Shown: positions 9,548 through 19,032, numbered from the stretch's first letter. The stretch is 34,878 nt of DNA from Tychonema sp. LEGE 06208 (GCF_015207505.1 NZ_JADEWT010000066.1:1-34878); one strand, 5' to 3'. Program-made: numbers and translations. The notes: a model not told the origin generated them from the sequence alone.

Positions 9548-9965
9548 GCAACCATACTCCTAGAAGCCTTCTCATAGGGAACTATAGCCCAAAACTGAAT
9601 GTTGTATTGGGGAATTGCGGATCGAGAATTCCTGAGAGCTCTCTTCCTTGGGTTGGGGCTATGCGGGCGACTAATCCGAGCTCGCGAATAAATCTCGCAG
9701 CCGTTTTCCCAAAAATCTCTCTATAAACTGAGTATTCCTCAATTATCTTATCTTTGAGTTTTGTAAATTTAATTGCAATACCCCTTGACTTTTGCAAGGC
9801 TATGTGAAAAATAAAGGGCTAATTCCATCAAGAATAGAAGGTTTTTTAAGTATTGTTAACAAGCGATGAATAGTCCTGTAGCAAGCTTATAATTCATAAA
9901 ACTCCCTCAAAAGGAGCAGCCGCATCAAACCTGATATTAAGGATGCGATCGGTTGCTTCAGATAA

Positions 9966-10141
9966 CGAGAAGAGTTGGCAGTACCCAGATATATTGTTAG
10001 GGACACTGGGGAACTGGCTTCTTTAGAGAAGCAAAACGCTTGGGGAAACGGTACACCTGCATCTAACTCTACAAAGAGTGAAGTGCAAGCAGTATCGGTA
10101 AACCGAGAATACCCCACCTAATTAAGCGTGGGAAATGTCAG
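9966..10141 (+). mobile_element. TnpB C-terminal fragment and right-end hairpin (IS200/IS605 remnant)
   Basis: An open stretch from 9966 to a TAA at 10119-10121 encodes a tail containing EKQNAWGNGT and ending VSVNREYPT. It resembles the variable C-terminal tails of cyanobacterial TnpB proteins, which commonly end in a similar S-[VL]-[NK]-[QR]-E-x-P-T pattern. A stem CCCAC (10113-10117) / GTGGG (10128-10132) follows at once, then AAATGTCAG, a decayed version of the GAGTGTCAA right end. A stop precedes the fragment at 9963-9965, so the rest of TnpB is gone. It sits 48 bases before the psaA start. The rest of the gap, 9548-9965, shows no convincing gene. Assignment is by remembered family pattern, not by a search. 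Confidence 0.5.
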
Positions 10142-10189
10142 ATACAGTATTCAGTTCTCGTTCCTTGTCTTACCGAGAGGAGAGTCTTC

Positions 10190-12484
10190 ATGACCATTAG
10201 TCCTCCAGAGCGAGAGGTAAAAGTTAGGGTAGTAGTCGATAAAGATCCCGTTCCAACTTCTTTCGAGAAGTGGTCTAAACCGGGACATTTCGATCGCACT
10301 CTAGCTAAGGGGCCAAAAACCACCACTTGGATTTGGAACCTCCACGCTAACGCTCACGACTTCGACAGTCATACAAGTGATTTAGAAGACGTTTCGCGCA
10401 AAATCTTTAGCGCTCACTTCGGCCACTTGGCAGTAATTTTCGTATGGTTAAGCGGCGCATATTTCCACGGCGCTAAATTCTCCAACTACGAAGCTTGGCT
10501 GACAGATCCAACAGCCATTAAGCCCAGCGCTCAAGTGGTTTGGCCGATTTTTGGTCAAGAAATTTTAAATGCAGATGTAGGCGGCGGCTTTCACGGAATT
10601 CAGATCACCTCTGGTCTGTTTCAACTGTGGCGCGCTAATGGCATCACTAACTCATACCAGCTATATTGCACTGCGATCGGCGCTTTGGTAATGGCAGCTT
10701 TGATGCTATTTGCCGGTTGGTTCCACTATCACGTCCGCGCTCCGAAACTGGAATGGTTTCAGAACGTAGAATCGATGATGAACCACCACTTGGCAGGTTT
10801 GCTAGGCTGCGGATGCTTGGGCTTTGCAGGACAACAAATTCACGTTGCTCTGCCGATAAATGCTTGCATGGACGCGATAGATGCAGGCGCACCCCTGACA
10901 GTGGGCGGCAAGCTGATTAAAACAGTTGCTGATATCCCCCTGCCGCATGAGTGGATTTTGACACCGGGCTTGATGGCTGACATCTACCCGAGTTTCGCAA
11001 AAGGTTTAACCCCCTTCTTCACCCTCAACTGGGGCGCATACGCAGACTTCCTGACCTTCAAAGGCGGTCTGAACCCTACTACAGGCGGTTTGTGGCTGAC
11101 AGATACAGCGCACCATCACTTAGCTTTGGCAGTGCTGTTCATCGTCGCCGGACACTTCTATCGCACGAACTGGGGCATTGGCCACAGTTTCAAAGAAGTT
11201 CTGGAAGCTCACAAAGGCCCCTTCACTGGCGAAGGCCACAAGGGAATGTACGAAATTTTCACACAGTCTTGGCACTGCCAACTGTCGTGGAACTTGGCCT
11301 GGATGGGCTCTTTGAGCATCATCGTGGCTCACCACATGTACGCGATGCCTCCGTATCCGTACATCGCAACCGACTACCCGACTCAGCTATCCCTGTTCAC
11401 CCACCACATGTGGATTGGCGGATTCCTGATTGTTGGAGCAGCGGCTCACGCAGCAATTTTCATGGTGCGAGATTACAATCCGACTCAGCACGTTAATAAC
11501 TTGCTCGATCGTGTAATCCGCCATAGAGATGCAATTATCTCTCACCTCAACTGGGTTTGCATATTCTTAGGCTTCCACAGCTTCGGTTTGTACGTTCACA
11601 ACGATACAATGCGGGCTTTCGGTCGTCCTCAAGATTTGTTCTCGGATACCGGGATTCAGTTGCGTCCGATATTTGCCCAGTGGGTGCAAAACATCCACGC
11701 TTTGGCTCCGGGAACAACAGCGCCTAATGCTACGGAAATCGTCAGCCACGCTTTTGGCGGCGGTGCAGTAGTAGTCGGTGGCAAAATAGCGATGATGCCG
11801 ATCGAATTGGGTACGGCGGACTTCTTAATCCACCACATCCACGCTTTCACAATTCACGTTACAGTCCTGATTCTTTTGAAGGGCGTGTTGTTTGCACGCA
11901 GTTCACGCTTGGTTCCTGACAAAGGTAACTTGGGCTTCCGGTTCCCTTGCGACGGCCCCGGCCGTGGCGGCACCTGCCAAGTATCCGGTTGGGATCACGT
12001 TTTCCTCGGCTTGTTCTGGATGTACAACTGCATCTCGATCGTGATTTTCCACTTTAGCTGGAAAATGCAGTCGGACGTGTGGGGAACAGTATCGCCAGAC
12101 GGCACAATTTCTCACATCACCGGCGGCAACTTCGCACAAAGTGCGATCACGATTAACGGCTGGCTGCGGGACTTCCTGTGGGCGCAAGCTTCTCAGGTAA
12201 TTCAGTCCTACGGTTCGGCACTGTCGGCCTACGGTCTGATGTTCCTAGCCGGACACTTCGTATTCGCTTTCAGCTTGATGTTCCTGTTCAGCGGCCGCGG
12301 CTACTGGCAAGAACTGATTGAGTCCATTGTTTGGGCTCATAACAAACTCAAAGTGTCTCCGTCGATTCAGCCTCGCGCTCTGAGCATTATTCAGGGTCGG
12401 GCAGTGGGTGTAGCTCACTACCTCCTGGGAGGAATTGTCACTACTTGGGCATTCTTCCTAGCGCGAATCATCTCGGTAGGGTAA
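10190..12484 (+). CDS. psaA: Photosystem I P700 apoprotein A1
   Basis: One of the two large subunits of the photosystem I core in the thylakoid membrane. With PsaB it binds P700, the antenna chlorophylls and the Fx cluster. The 764-residue product is slightly longer than the usual 750-755. It carries the Fx loop [10 protein letters not shown] (Cys587 and Cys596) and many transmembrane, His-rich segments for chlorophyll ligation, ending in the usual final helix ([22 protein letters not shown] spans the last 22 residues, of which the end ARIISVG is typical). The ATG at 10190 is preceded by GAGGAGA 8 bases upstream, and a TCTCG/CGAGA hairpin lies just before that. psaB follows after 108 bases, as in all cyanobacteria. 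The transposon remnant just upstream means the promoter lies inside or beyond IS-derived sequence. Confidence 0.99.
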   Translation: MTISPPEREVKVRVVVDKDPVPTSFEKWSKPGHFDRTLAKGPKTTTWIWNLHANAHDFDSHTSDLEDVSRKIFSAHFGHLAVIFVWLSGAYFHGAKFSNYEAWLTDPTAIKPSAQVVWPIFGQEILNADVGGGFHGIQITSGLFQLWRANGITNSYQLYCTAIGALVMAALMLFAGWFHYHVRAPKLEWFQNVESMMNHHLAGLLGCGCLGFAGQQIHVALPINACMDAIDAGAPLTVGGKLIKTVADIPLPHEWILTPGLMADIYPSFAKGLTPFFTLNWGAYADFLTFKGGLNPTTGGLWLTDTAHHHLALAVLFIVAGHFYRTNWGIGHSFKEVLEAHKGPFTGEGHKGMYEIFTQSWHCQLSWNLAWMGSLSIIVAHHMYAMPPYPYIATDYPTQLSLFTHHMWIGGFLIVGAAAHAAIFMVRDYNPTQHVNNLLDRVIRHRDAIISHLNWVCIFLGFHSFGLYVHNDTMRAFGRPQDLFSDTGIQLRPIFAQWVQNIHALAPGTTAPNATEIVSHAFGGGAVVVGGKIAMMPIELGTADFLIHHIHAFTIHVTVLILLKGVLFARSSRLVPDKGNLGFRFPCDGPGRGGTCQVSGWDHVFLGLFWMYNCISIVIFHFSWKMQSDVWGTVSPDGTISHITGGNFAQSAITINGWLRDFLWAQASQVIQSYGSALSAYGLMFLAGHFVFAFSLMFLFSGRGYWQELIESIVWAHNKLKVSPSIQPRALSIIQGRAVGVAHYLLGGIVTTWAFFLARIISVG

Positions 12485-12592
12485 ACTACCTTTAGGTTTT
12501 GGATTCAGGATTTGGGAGCAATCTCAAACCCAGAATCCAAACCTCGGAACCGAACCTCTTCAACGTTCAGGATTCAGGATTAATCAAGGCTT

Positions 12593-14818
12593 ATGGCAAC
12601 GAAATTTCCAAAATTTAGCCAAGACCTTGCCCAAGACCCGACCACACGGCGGATCTGGTACGGGATTGCCACAGCGCACGATTTTGAAAGCCACGATGGC
12701 ATGACCGAAGAAAATCTTTACCAAAAGATTTTTGCTTCTCACTTCGGCCACCTAGCAATCATTTTCTTGTGGACTTCGGGCAGCCTGTTCCACGTAGCAT
12801 GGCAAGGTAACTTTGAACAGTGGATTAAAGACCCCCTAAATGTCCGCCCGATCGCTCACGCGATTTGGGACCCTCAATTCGGTGCTCCAGCAGTAGAAGC
12901 TTTCACTCAAGCTGGCGCTTCTAACCCTGTTGACATCTCTTACTCCGGCGTATACCACTGGTGGTACACCCAAGGGGTTCGGACTAACGGCGACCTGTAT
13001 CAAGGAGCTATCTTCTTGCTACTGCTGGCTTCTGTCATGCTGTTCGCAGGTTGGTTGCACCTCCAGCCCAAGTACCGCCCGAGCTTGTCTTGGTTCAAGA
13101 ATGCTGAATCTCGCCTCAACCACCACTTGGCTGGTTTGTTCGGTGTCAGCTCTTTGGCTTGGACGGGTCACATGGTTCACGTTGCTATCCCCGAATCTCG
13201 CGGACAGCACGTAGGTTGGGACAACTTCTTGTCAACTCCGCCTCACCCAGCAGGTTTGGCTCCGTTCTTCACGGGTAACTGGGGCGTATACGCCGAAAAC
13301 CCAGATGCAGCGAGCCATGTCTTCGGTACTGCCGAAGGCGCAGGAACAGCAATTCTGACTTTCTTGGGTGGCTTCCATCCTCAGACAGAATCTCTGTGGT
13401 TGACAGACATTGCTCATCACCACTTGGCGATCGCAGTTCTGTTTATCGTTGCCGGTCATATGTACCGGACTAACTTCGGTATCGGTCACAGCATCAAAGA
13501 AATGTGTGACGCCAAAGATTTCTTTGGCAAAAAAGTTGAAGGCCCGTTCAATATGCCTCACCAAGGCATTTACGAGACCTACAACAACTCGCTGCACTTC
13601 CAATTGGGTTGGCACCTCGCTGCTTTAGGCGTGATCACCTCCCTGGTAGCACAGCATATGTACGCGATGCCTCCCTACGCTTTCATGGCGCAGGATCACA
13701 CGACAATGGCTGCGTTGTACACCCACCACCAGTACATTGCTGGTTTCATCATGGTCGGCGCTTTCGCCCACGGAGCTATCTTCTTGGTGCGGGACTACGA
13801 TCCTGAAGCAAATAAAGGTAACGTGCTAGATCGCGTGTTGCAGCACAAAGAAGCGATTATCTCTCACTTGAGCTGGGTCTCGCTGTTCTTGGGCTTCCAC
13901 ACTCTCGGCCTGTACGTTCACAACGACGTTGTAGTCGCTTTCGGAACTCCCGAAAAACAAATCTTGATTGAACCAGTGTTCGCACAGTTCATTCAAGCTG
14001 CTCACGGAAAGGCTCTGTACGGCATGGACGTACTGTTGTCTAACCCTGACAGTATTGCTTCTACCGCTTGGCCGAACTACGCTAACGTGTGGCTCCCAGG
14101 CTGGTTGGACGGAATTAACAGCAGCACTAACTCTCTCTTCTTGGCGATCGGACCTGGCGATTTCTTGGTTCACCACGCGATCGCCCTTGGCTTGCACACC
14201 ACCACCTTGATTTTGGTCAAGGGCGCTCTGGATGCACGCGGTTCTAAGCTGATGCCGGACAAAAAAGACTTCGGTTATGCTTTCCCTTGCGACGGCCCCG
14301 GCCGTGGCGGTACCTGCGATGTCTCTGCTTGGGACGCCATGTACCTGTCTGTCTTCTGGATGCTGAACACCCTAGCTTGGGTAACGTTCTACTGGCACTG
14401 GAAGCACCTAGGCATCTGGGAAGGAAATGTGGCTCAGTTCAATGAGTCTTCTACCTATCTGATGGGCTGGTTCCGCGATTACCTCTGGCTGTATTCTTCT
14501 CAGTTGATCAACGGTTACAACCCGTATGGTACTAACAACCTGTCTATCTGGGCCTGGATATTCTTATTCGGACACCTGGTTTGGGCAACTGGTTTCATGT
14601 TCCTGATCTCTTGGAGAGGTTACTGGCAAGAGCTGATCGAGACTTTGGTTTGGGCTCACGAGCGCACTCCTTTGGCTAACTTGGTTCGCTGGAAAGACAA
14701 GCCTGTGGCTTTGTCGATTATCCAAGGTCGTTTGGTTGGCTTAGTTCACTTTACTGTGGGCAACGTCTTCACTTACGCAGCCTTTGTAATTGCCTCGACG
14801 GCCGGGAAATTCGGGTAA
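12593..14818 (+). CDS. psaB: Photosystem I P700 apoprotein A2
   Basis: Partner of PsaA in the photosystem I heterodimer; it supplies the other two Fx ligands and half of P700. The 741-residue product starts [16 protein letters not shown], the standard PsaB N-terminus, and holds the Fx loop [10 protein letters not shown] (Cys566 and Cys575). An AAGG lies close upstream of the ATG. The 108-base gap from psaA contains an imperfect inverted repeat (TTGGATTC around 12502 with GAATCCAA around 12533), which could be an mRNA-processing or stability hairpin in the dicistronic transcript. A strong terminator follows the stop codon by about 30 bases. Confidence 0.99.
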   Translation: MATKFPKFSQDLAQDPTTRRIWYGIATAHDFESHDGMTEENLYQKIFASHFGHLAIIFLWTSGSLFHVAWQGNFEQWIKDPLNVRPIAHAIWDPQFGAPAVEAFTQAGASNPVDISYSGVYHWWYTQGVRTNGDLYQGAIFLLLLASVMLFAGWLHLQPKYRPSLSWFKNAESRLNHHLAGLFGVSSLAWTGHMVHVAIPESRGQHVGWDNFLSTPPHPAGLAPFFTGNWGVYAENPDAASHVFGTAEGAGTAILTFLGGFHPQTESLWLTDIAHHHLAIAVLFIVAGHMYRTNFGIGHSIKEMCDAKDFFGKKVEGPFNMPHQGIYETYNNSLHFQLGWHLAALGVITSLVAQHMYAMPPYAFMAQDHTTMAALYTHHQYIAGFIMVGAFAHGAIFLVRDYDPEANKGNVLDRVLQHKEAIISHLSWVSLFLGFHTLGLYVHNDVVVAFGTPEKQILIEPVFAQFIQAAHGKALYGMDVLLSNPDSIASTAWPNYANVWLPGWLDGINSSTNSLFLAIGPGDFLVHHAIALGLHTTTLILVKGALDARGSKLMPDKKDFGYAFPCDGPGRGGTCDVSAWDAMYLSVFWMLNTLAWVTFYWHWKHLGIWEGNVAQFNESSTYLMGWFRDYLWLYSSQLINGYNPYGTNNLSIWAWIFLFGHLVWATGFMFLISWRGYWQELIETLVWAHERTPLANLVRWKDKPVALSIIQGRLVGLVHFTVGNVFTYAAFVIASTAGKFG

Positions 14819-14850
14819 CTCTGAACTCTGGTTTCTAGGTAATTAAATGA

Positions 14851-14881
14851 AATCCCCTGCCTTCTGGCGGGGGATTTTTTT
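14851..14881 (+). terminator. Rho-independent terminator of psaAB
   Basis: Stem ATCCCC-GCC paired with GGC-GGGGAT around a TTCT loop, followed by a run of seven T. It starts 33 bases after the psaB stop. Confidence 0.9.
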
Positions 14882-15093
14882 GGTATAGCAGAAGGAAGTT
14901 CGGCAACGGATTCGCTCCACGGATGTAACGGATGTAGTGGATTTCAGGAATCAGGAAAATGCAGTCCGATTAATGTTCACCGGCGGGAGAATGCGAAGCG
15001 GTTGGCTGAGTCTCTCAAGCAGGAATAAGAGTGCGATCGTATTTCCTATGTTTAATAGCATTTAATGTATAATTTTCAAATTTATATAGTGAT

Positions 15094-16017
15094 ATGCACC
15101 CAGAGACAGAGCAACTTATCAACAAGTTCAAACACTATCAGAAAAGTTTGAACCCATTTTGGTGGGATACAGAGCGTAGAGGAAGCCTGAATGCCTGGAA
15201 TCTGTTAGTCTCAGAAAGCTTTGTTCAGCTTGCAGATATAGATCGAGCCATTACAGCATGGAAACTCATCGAGCGACGTGGATTGCCCATTGACCCCAAG
15301 GAATATCCGGGTTATGAATACGCACCACCTCGACGAAAACGTAAAGATAAATCCTGGAATCCATATTTACAATCACAGCATTTCAAGTATTACAATGCTT
15401 TAGCATACTTCCTGAGAAATAGTTTGCAGAGTCTTAAAGTTTACGCTTTGAGGAGTATTGAAGGTAGCCTCAACGCTCGTCGGGGGGCGGGCGAATTTAA
15501 GATTTATATAATTGTGGGTCAAACTCCTGATTCTGACTGGATTTGTCTTGCTCCTACCGTTCCCGATGCCGTTTGGAATCGATACTCTAATTCGTATCAT
15601 CCAGCCTTCGCGTCACTAACTTGCTGTGACTCACCAAACTTTGTAACGCGAGATTTACACGATCGAATTCGTAAAATTCTTGCAAAATTTCAACCTATTA
15701 AAGTGACTGGTTACTACAACGAATACAGCCACCATCATCAGATTTTTTGTACAGCAGCTTCTGAGGAAGCTACAGCAATTGAAAAAGCTCTGAAGGTAGG
15801 CAAGTTTTTGGATGATGACATTTACTATTTCAATATAAATTATCTTGACTTTTCTGAGGAGGAACCTACTAATCAGTTAGTGGATGAATACCTGCAAGAC
15901 CAAAAACAATATATGTTTTGCTTCTGGGATGTAGTATGCGGATACAAGTTTGGCTGTACCGCACGCCGTGATTGGATTGGCTTGAAATATTTGAGCTTAA
16001 TGGACTACAATCCTTGA
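15094..16017 (+). CDS. Hypothetical 307-residue protein
   Basis: I do not recognise this protein. It is soluble, rich in Trp and Tyr, with no signal peptide or membrane segment. A basic linker PPRRKRKDKSW lies near residue 80. The middle (about 120-160, SLNARRGAGEFKIYIIVGQTP and following) reads like a beta-strand core, and the end is aromatic-rich (YMFCFWDVVCGYKFGC). Codon use appears ordinary. Upstream bases are AT-rich with no clear Shine-Dalgarno sequence. It lies between the psaAB terminator and the XRE array, at the edge of an accessory patch, so a role in that patch (for example a stand-alone effector) is possible but unproven. Confidence 0.7.
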   Translation: MHPETEQLINKFKHYQKSLNPFWWDTERRGSLNAWNLLVSESFVQLADIDRAITAWKLIERRGLPIDPKEYPGYEYAPPRRKRKDKSWNPYLQSQHFKYYNALAYFLRNSLQSLKVYALRSIEGSLNARRGAGEFKIYIIVGQTPDSDWICLAPTVPDAVWNRYSNSYHPAFASLTCCDSPNFVTRDLHDRIRKILAKFQPIKVTGYYNEYSHHHQIFCTAASEEATAIEKALKVGKFLDDDIYYFNINYLDFSEEEPTNQLVDEYLQDQKQYMFCFWDVVCGYKFGCTARRDWIGLKYLSLMDYNP

Positions 16018-16096
16018 CAGCGACACAACTATTCTGTAGGAGCGGACTGAATCGCATTCCCCTCTTTTCACCAAAAGCCTGATCGCCCTCGACCCC

Positions 16097-16291
16097 TCAA
16101 ATCTCCCCATTCACCTGCATCTGATGCACCTTGTCAGCCAATTCTTGCAGGCGCTTTTCCTCCAACTCGTCGATCGCCAGCATCCCAACATAAATGATTT
16201 CCTTCAGCGTTAGTCGGGTTGCTAGCGCCTTTTTCTGCACAAGATCCTTGATAATTGGGCTGACTCCAATGGCGGTACTGGCTCTAGTCAC
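16097..16291 (-). CDS. Small hypothetical protein, possibly regulator-like
   Basis: A 64-residue ORF with a GTG start, the first start after an in-frame stop. It is predicted to be mostly helical (LTLKEIIYVGMLAIDELEEKR in the middle, then a heptad-like tail). No family recognised. The 140 bases between it and the first XRE gene carry another short start-less open stretch (minus strand, about 16432-16306) that may be part of a decayed gene. It could be an antitoxin-like remnant or not a gene at all. Confidence 0.4.
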   Translation of the reverse strand: MTRASTAIGVSPIIKDLVQKKALATRLTLKEIIYVGMLAIDELEEKRLQELADKVHQMQVNGEI

Positions 16292-16433
16292 AAAACTAAC
16301 GGGAGATTAACAACTTTGACTCAATCAAAGCACCTTTAACCTGAGCTTTTAGCTGCGATGCAAAGTGCTTAAGCGCGTCTTGACAAGACGAAATACAACG
16401 GTTGATACCCGAAGGGTGGAAAGGGCGATCGGC

Positions 16434-16646
16434 TTATTCCTCAATAATCTCCACCAAGTCCTCAATCATCACATCAAATGCCCGCGCTAACTTGTACAGG
16501 GCGGTAAAGTCAACCATTGATATTTCTGAACGACGAGCATAGCTGGTTATGGTGCTGTAGATCACGCCCGATCGCTCAGCCACCTCCTTAAATGTCCAGC
16601 CCCTCTCGGCCGCTAGCTCTCGCACTTTAACTCTGACTAAACCCAT
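16434..16646 (-). CDS. Small XRE regulator, array copy 1
   Basis: A 70-residue, single-domain Cro/CI helix-turn-helix protein (HTH_26-like) starting MGLVRVKVRELAAERGW. The helix-turn-helix is FKEVAERSGVIYSTITSYAR, about residues 19-38, followed by a conserved segment ending FDVMIEDLVEIIEE. The ATG at 16646 was chosen because the same Met is conserved in the paralogues; an upstream in-frame extension overlaps the next gene and is unlikely. There is no Shine-Dalgarno sequence. An imperfect palindrome GCAGTTGC (16661-16668) is 14 bases upstream. It is the first of four tandem copies. Confidence 0.7.
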   Translation of the reverse strand: MGLVRVKVRELAAERGWTFKEVAERSGVIYSTITSYARRSEISMVDFTALYKLARAFDVMIEDLVEIIEE

Positions 16647-16731
16647 GCTTGACAAATAATGCAGTTGCGTTTTAAAATAATTATATCTGAAAAAGCGATC
16701 GCCCCAATCTCGAATGCTCAAGGTCGATCGG

Positions 16732-16944
16732 CTATTCTTCCAAAACCTCAACCAAATCCTCAATCATCACATCAAAAGTTCGAGCTAACCTCCGCAGGCA
16801 AGTAAAGTCTACCATTGCCATTTCAGGACGACGAGCATAGCTTCTGACGGTGCTATAAATTACCCCAGAGCGATCGGATACTTCCTTAAGCGTCCAGCCC
16901 TTCTCCGCCGCTAGTTCCCGAATTTTTAGCCTGACTAAACCCAT
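16732..16944 (-). CDS. Small XRE regulator, array copy 2
   Basis: A 70-residue paralogue of copy 1 starting MGLVRLKIRELAAEKGW. Its helix-turn-helix (LKEVSDRSGVIYSTVRSYAR) differs from copy 1 in several recognition-helix positions. The C-terminus is FDVMIEDLVEVLEE. A perfect 8-bp palindrome GCAATTGC (16959-16966) lies 14 bases before the ATG. The spacer to the next copy shares a block containing GCTCAAGG and GATCGGCTATTC with its neighbours, which shows duplication of whole gene-plus-spacer units. Confidence 0.75.
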   Translation of the reverse strand: MGLVRLKIRELAAEKGWTLKEVSDRSGVIYSTVRSYARRPEMAMVDFTCLRRLARTFDVMIEDLVEVLEE

Positions 16945-17021
16945 GCTTGAGAGTTGATGCAATTGCGTAGTTATTTTATAAATATAGATTATTTTGACCG
17001 AGGATGCTCAAGGTTGATCGG

Positions 17022-17240
17022 CTATTCCTCCAAAATCTCTACCAAATCCTCAATCATAATATCGAAAATGCGAGCCAACCTATGTAAGTAGGCGAAATTA
17101 ACGGTTGTCATGCCTTGACATTGGGCATAGTTTCTGATGGTGCTGTAACCAATGCCCGATCGATCGGAAACTTCCTTAAGCGTCCATCCATTCTGCTCTG
17201 CAAACTCCCGAATCCGCAACCTAACTAAGCCTTTACTCAT
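17022..17240 (-). CDS. Small XRE regulator, array copy 3
   Basis: A 72-residue paralogue, the most diverged, starting MSKGLVRLRIREFAEQNGW. The helix-turn-helix is LKEVSDRSGIGYSTIRNYAQ. The longer upstream frame (to 17333) runs antisense-like through the end of copy 4 in another frame and is not used. A broken palindrome GACA-6-TGTC (17256-17269) lies 15 bases upstream of the ATG. The conserved C-terminal FDIMIEDLVEILEE is kept, so the gene seems to be under selection. Confidence 0.7.
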   Translation of the reverse strand: MSKGLVRLRIREFAEQNGWTLKEVSDRSGIGYSTIRNYAQCQGMTTVNFAYLHRLARIFDIMIEDLVEILEE

Positions 17241-17301
17241 ACTTACTTGACAAATGACAATATGCTGTCGTTTAATATTATGTATCTGAAAAAGCGATCG
17301 G

Positions 17302-17514
17302 CTATTCCTCCAAAACCTCAACCAAATCCTCAATCATCACATCAAAAGTTCGAGCTAATTTCAGCAGTAAGGTAAAGTCAACCGTTGTCAGCCCGGGACA
17401 GCGGGCATAGTGCTTGACAGTGTTGTACACCACCCCAGAACGTTCTGAAACTTCTTTGAATGTCCAACCTTTCTCGGCGGCTAGTTCTCTGACTTTAATT
17501 CTAACTAAACCCAT
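17302..17514 (-). CDS. Small XRE regulator, array copy 4
   Basis: A 70-residue paralogue starting MGLVRIKVRELAAEKGW (an alternative TTG three codons upstream is at 17523). The helix-turn-helix is FKEVSERSGVVYNTVKHYAR. It has a perfect 14-bp palindrome GGTGTCATGACACC (17526-17539) 11 bases upstream, the clearest operator candidate of the array. It is the promoter-proximal copy on the minus strand. A block ATCTGAAAAAGCGATCG is found upstream of copies 1, 3 and 4, near where a promoter would be expected. Confidence 0.75.
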   Translation of the reverse strand: MGLVRIKVRELAAEKGWTFKEVSERSGVVYNTVKHYARCPGLTTVDFTLLLKLARTFDVMIEDLVEVLEE

Positions 17515-17525
17515 GCTTGACAATG

Positions 17526-17539
17526 GGTGTCATGACACC
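17526..17539 (-). promoter_or_regulatory. Perfect 14-bp palindrome, candidate operator
   Basis: GGTGTCATGACACC is its own reverse complement and sits between the AT-rich upstream region and the ATG of XRE copy 4. A site of this size fits a dimeric Cro/CI-type repressor. Binding is inferred. Confidence 0.5.
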
Positions 17540-17681
17540 TTACAATAATTTTATCTGAAAAAGCGATCGCCCTCTGGCCTCGAAAACTAAAAGGCGATCG
17601 TTTTGAAAACTTAAATAGACAGTTACTAGCTGTCTGACCTACCATCAATAGATTTATCTACAATCAGAATAGGCACTTACT

Positions 17682-18152
17682 ATGATATCAGATACTTCGA
17701 GAAAATCATCGACGATCGCAGAATCAAAGATAATTCATAAATCTCCCATCCTGCATCCGCTGGCGCGATTCGTCACCGAAGAAACAGTCGCACTGCTGTT
17801 CGATATCGCAGTAGACGACATTTACCGCATCGAATGCTGCCGCTACATGGTTTACGTGCACGGTAAAAGCATCAGCCGGTTTGTCAGCTACGCCGATTTT
17901 CCCCCAATTCTAGAAGTAAAGCCGATCGCCCTTCAAGATTTTGGCAGATGGTACAAACGCTGGAAAAGCAAGCTAGCACCGGCATTTTGGACTAAATTCT
18001 ACACGCACAAGTTTAAAAAAGCTGTTTCAGTTGACAGATTGCTGGAGTGGGGGCTCTTGGTAGCTAATGTTAAATCGGTGATTTCAGGGGCCGGGCTGCA
18101 ACAGTTACGAGATGTTTACGCCCAAGAAAAAAATTTAATGGAAAAATTTTAA
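17682..18152 (+). CDS. Hypothetical 156-residue protein
   Basis: No family recognised. The N-terminal 25 residues are polar and Ser-rich. After this, LARFVTEETVALLFDIAVDDIYRIECC may form a small helical domain, followed by a basic region (WYKRWKSKLAPAFWTKFYTHKFKK) that could bind nucleic acid. There is no signal peptide or membrane helix. It diverges from the XRE array, so it could share a control region with copy 4 (gap 167 bases). The ATG at 17682 follows an AT-rich stretch and lacks a strong Shine-Dalgarno sequence. Confidence 0.65.
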   Translation: MISDTSRKSSTIAESKIIHKSPILHPLARFVTEETVALLFDIAVDDIYRIECCRYMVYVHGKSISRFVSYADFPPILEVKPIALQDFGRWYKRWKSKLAPAFWTKFYTHKFKKAVSVDRLLEWGLLVANVKSVISGAGLQQLRDVYAQEKNLMEKF

Positions 18153-18246
18153 AGTGCGATCGCACGAGCAACTGTGAGAATGGGCACAGGCACAATTCAA
18201 ATAAATGGCTAATGGATACAATGGAGGTAGAAAATGGACAATCACC

Positions 18247-18465
18247 ATGCCTAGAAAAATTCGCGAGTTAAAAGCTCAGATTACCCGCGAAGGCTTTATT
18301 TGGCAAAACGCGGAAAAGGTAGCCATGAGAGATGGCTGGATCCTTTGATTTGCAAAACCTTAACAATTCCCCGCAAAGACGGAGATGATGTGCCACGCTA
18401 TGAGAGAGAAACAATTGGCAATATTGTTAGCGGAACTCGACGAGTTAAAGCAAAAAGATTCATGA
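18247..18465 (+). pseudogene. hicA: hicA toxin pseudogene (two frameshifts)
   Basis: HicA is a small double-stranded-RNA-binding-fold mRNA interferase toxin. The frame opens MPRKIRELKAQITREGFIWQ, then must shift near 18305 (one A apparently lost from an A run) to reach RGKGSHERWLDPL, the conserved His region (GSH), and TIPRKDGDDVPRYERE. A second shift near 18413 (one extra A) restores QLAILLAELDELKQKDS and a TGA at 18463-18465. Repaired, it is a normal length HicA of about 72 residues. Ordinary gene callers will instead join the middle frame with the antitoxin and report a 107-residue fusion starting at 18300, which is an artefact of the shifts. Confidence 0.8.
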
Positions 18466-18680
18466 ATCGATACAGTATGAGCCTCCAATGGTCTGACGAA
18501 GATCAACTTTTCCTAGTGACGATTCCAGAATTTGCCGATCGCGTTATCATGTCCTGTACCCACGGCAAAACCCGCGAAGCAGCCATCCGACATGGCGAAG
18601 AAGTGCTCGAAATGTATCTATAAGCTTGGCAGGAAGAAGGTGAACCCATCCCGGAACCTAGCATTCTTCAAATCGCCTGA
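18462..18680 (+). pseudogene. hicB: hicB antitoxin pseudogene (premature stop)
   Basis: HicB neutralises HicA. The ATG at 18462 overlaps the TGA of the repaired hicA (ATGA), the usual coupling. The frame reads MNRYSMSLQWSDEDQLFLVTIPEF and GKTREAAIRHGEEVLEMYL, then hits TAA at 18621-18623. In the same frame the sequence continues AWQEEGEPIPEPSILQIA to a TGA at 18678-18680, the typical HicB end (usually LExxxExGxPIPxP), so the TAA most simply replaces a GAA codon. No DNA-binding domain follows, so this is the short HicB type. Confidence 0.8.
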
Positions 18681-18825
18681 GTATCATCCAAAGCCGAAAA
18701 GTTTGTGAATCGCAGCTATCCTTCTTCGTGAATCGCCTGTTCTCTTTGTCTATTAAACTGAGACAACTAGATGATGGAATTAGACTATTGATTAATTGCT
18801 GATTTTACCGATCGCGATTTAACTT

Positions 18826-19032
18826 TTAAAACACTTCATCCTCTATTCCTACCCACCATTCCCCTAGATTCATTAAATCCTGCTGGATATCGGCAAGTTC
18901 TGTCATATATTCTTCAGCAGAAATTTCCGATCGCCTTTCTTGCAATTTTTTCAGTCGCAATTGCACTAACAGCCAAGGTTTGGAAATTCCGTCTGTTGCT
19001 TCGATATATTTAGCTACGTCTTTGCTGTTCAC
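18826..19032 (-). CDS. Small hypothetical protein (68 aa)
   Basis: Starts with GTG at 19032 and encodes a charged, helical protein (LQERRSEISAEEYMTELADI in the centre, ending GEWWVGIEDEVF). No domain recognised. Its start lies one base from an STRR array (19033 onwards), so its promoter must be inside or beyond that repeat. It could be an antitoxin-like or degradation-adaptor-like small protein, but nothing in the sequence proves either. Confidence 0.5.
   Translation of the reverse strand: MNSKDVAKYIEATDGISKPWLLVQLRLKKLQERRSEISAEEYMTELADIQQDLMNLGEWWVGIEDEVF

Noticed and set aside
9582..9797. Minus-strand 71-residue frame between the lipoprotein and psaA
   Set aside because: TTG start, no ribosome binding site, no recognisable family, and it lies in the promoter-bearing gap.
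9887..10117. Minus-strand 76-residue frame upstream of psaA
   Set aside because: It is the reverse strand of the TnpB-tail remnant; the plus frame has the family-like tail and the right-end hairpin.
10050..10190. psaA leader RNA motif
   Set aside because: A structured psaA-upstream RNA is known in some cyanobacteria, but the hairpin here is better explained by the TnpB right end, and I could not match the motif with confidence.
18300..18623. A 107-residue open frame that looks like one gene
   Set aside because: It joins the middle of hicA to most of hicB through frameshifts; conserved HicA start and HicB end lie in other frames or past a stop.
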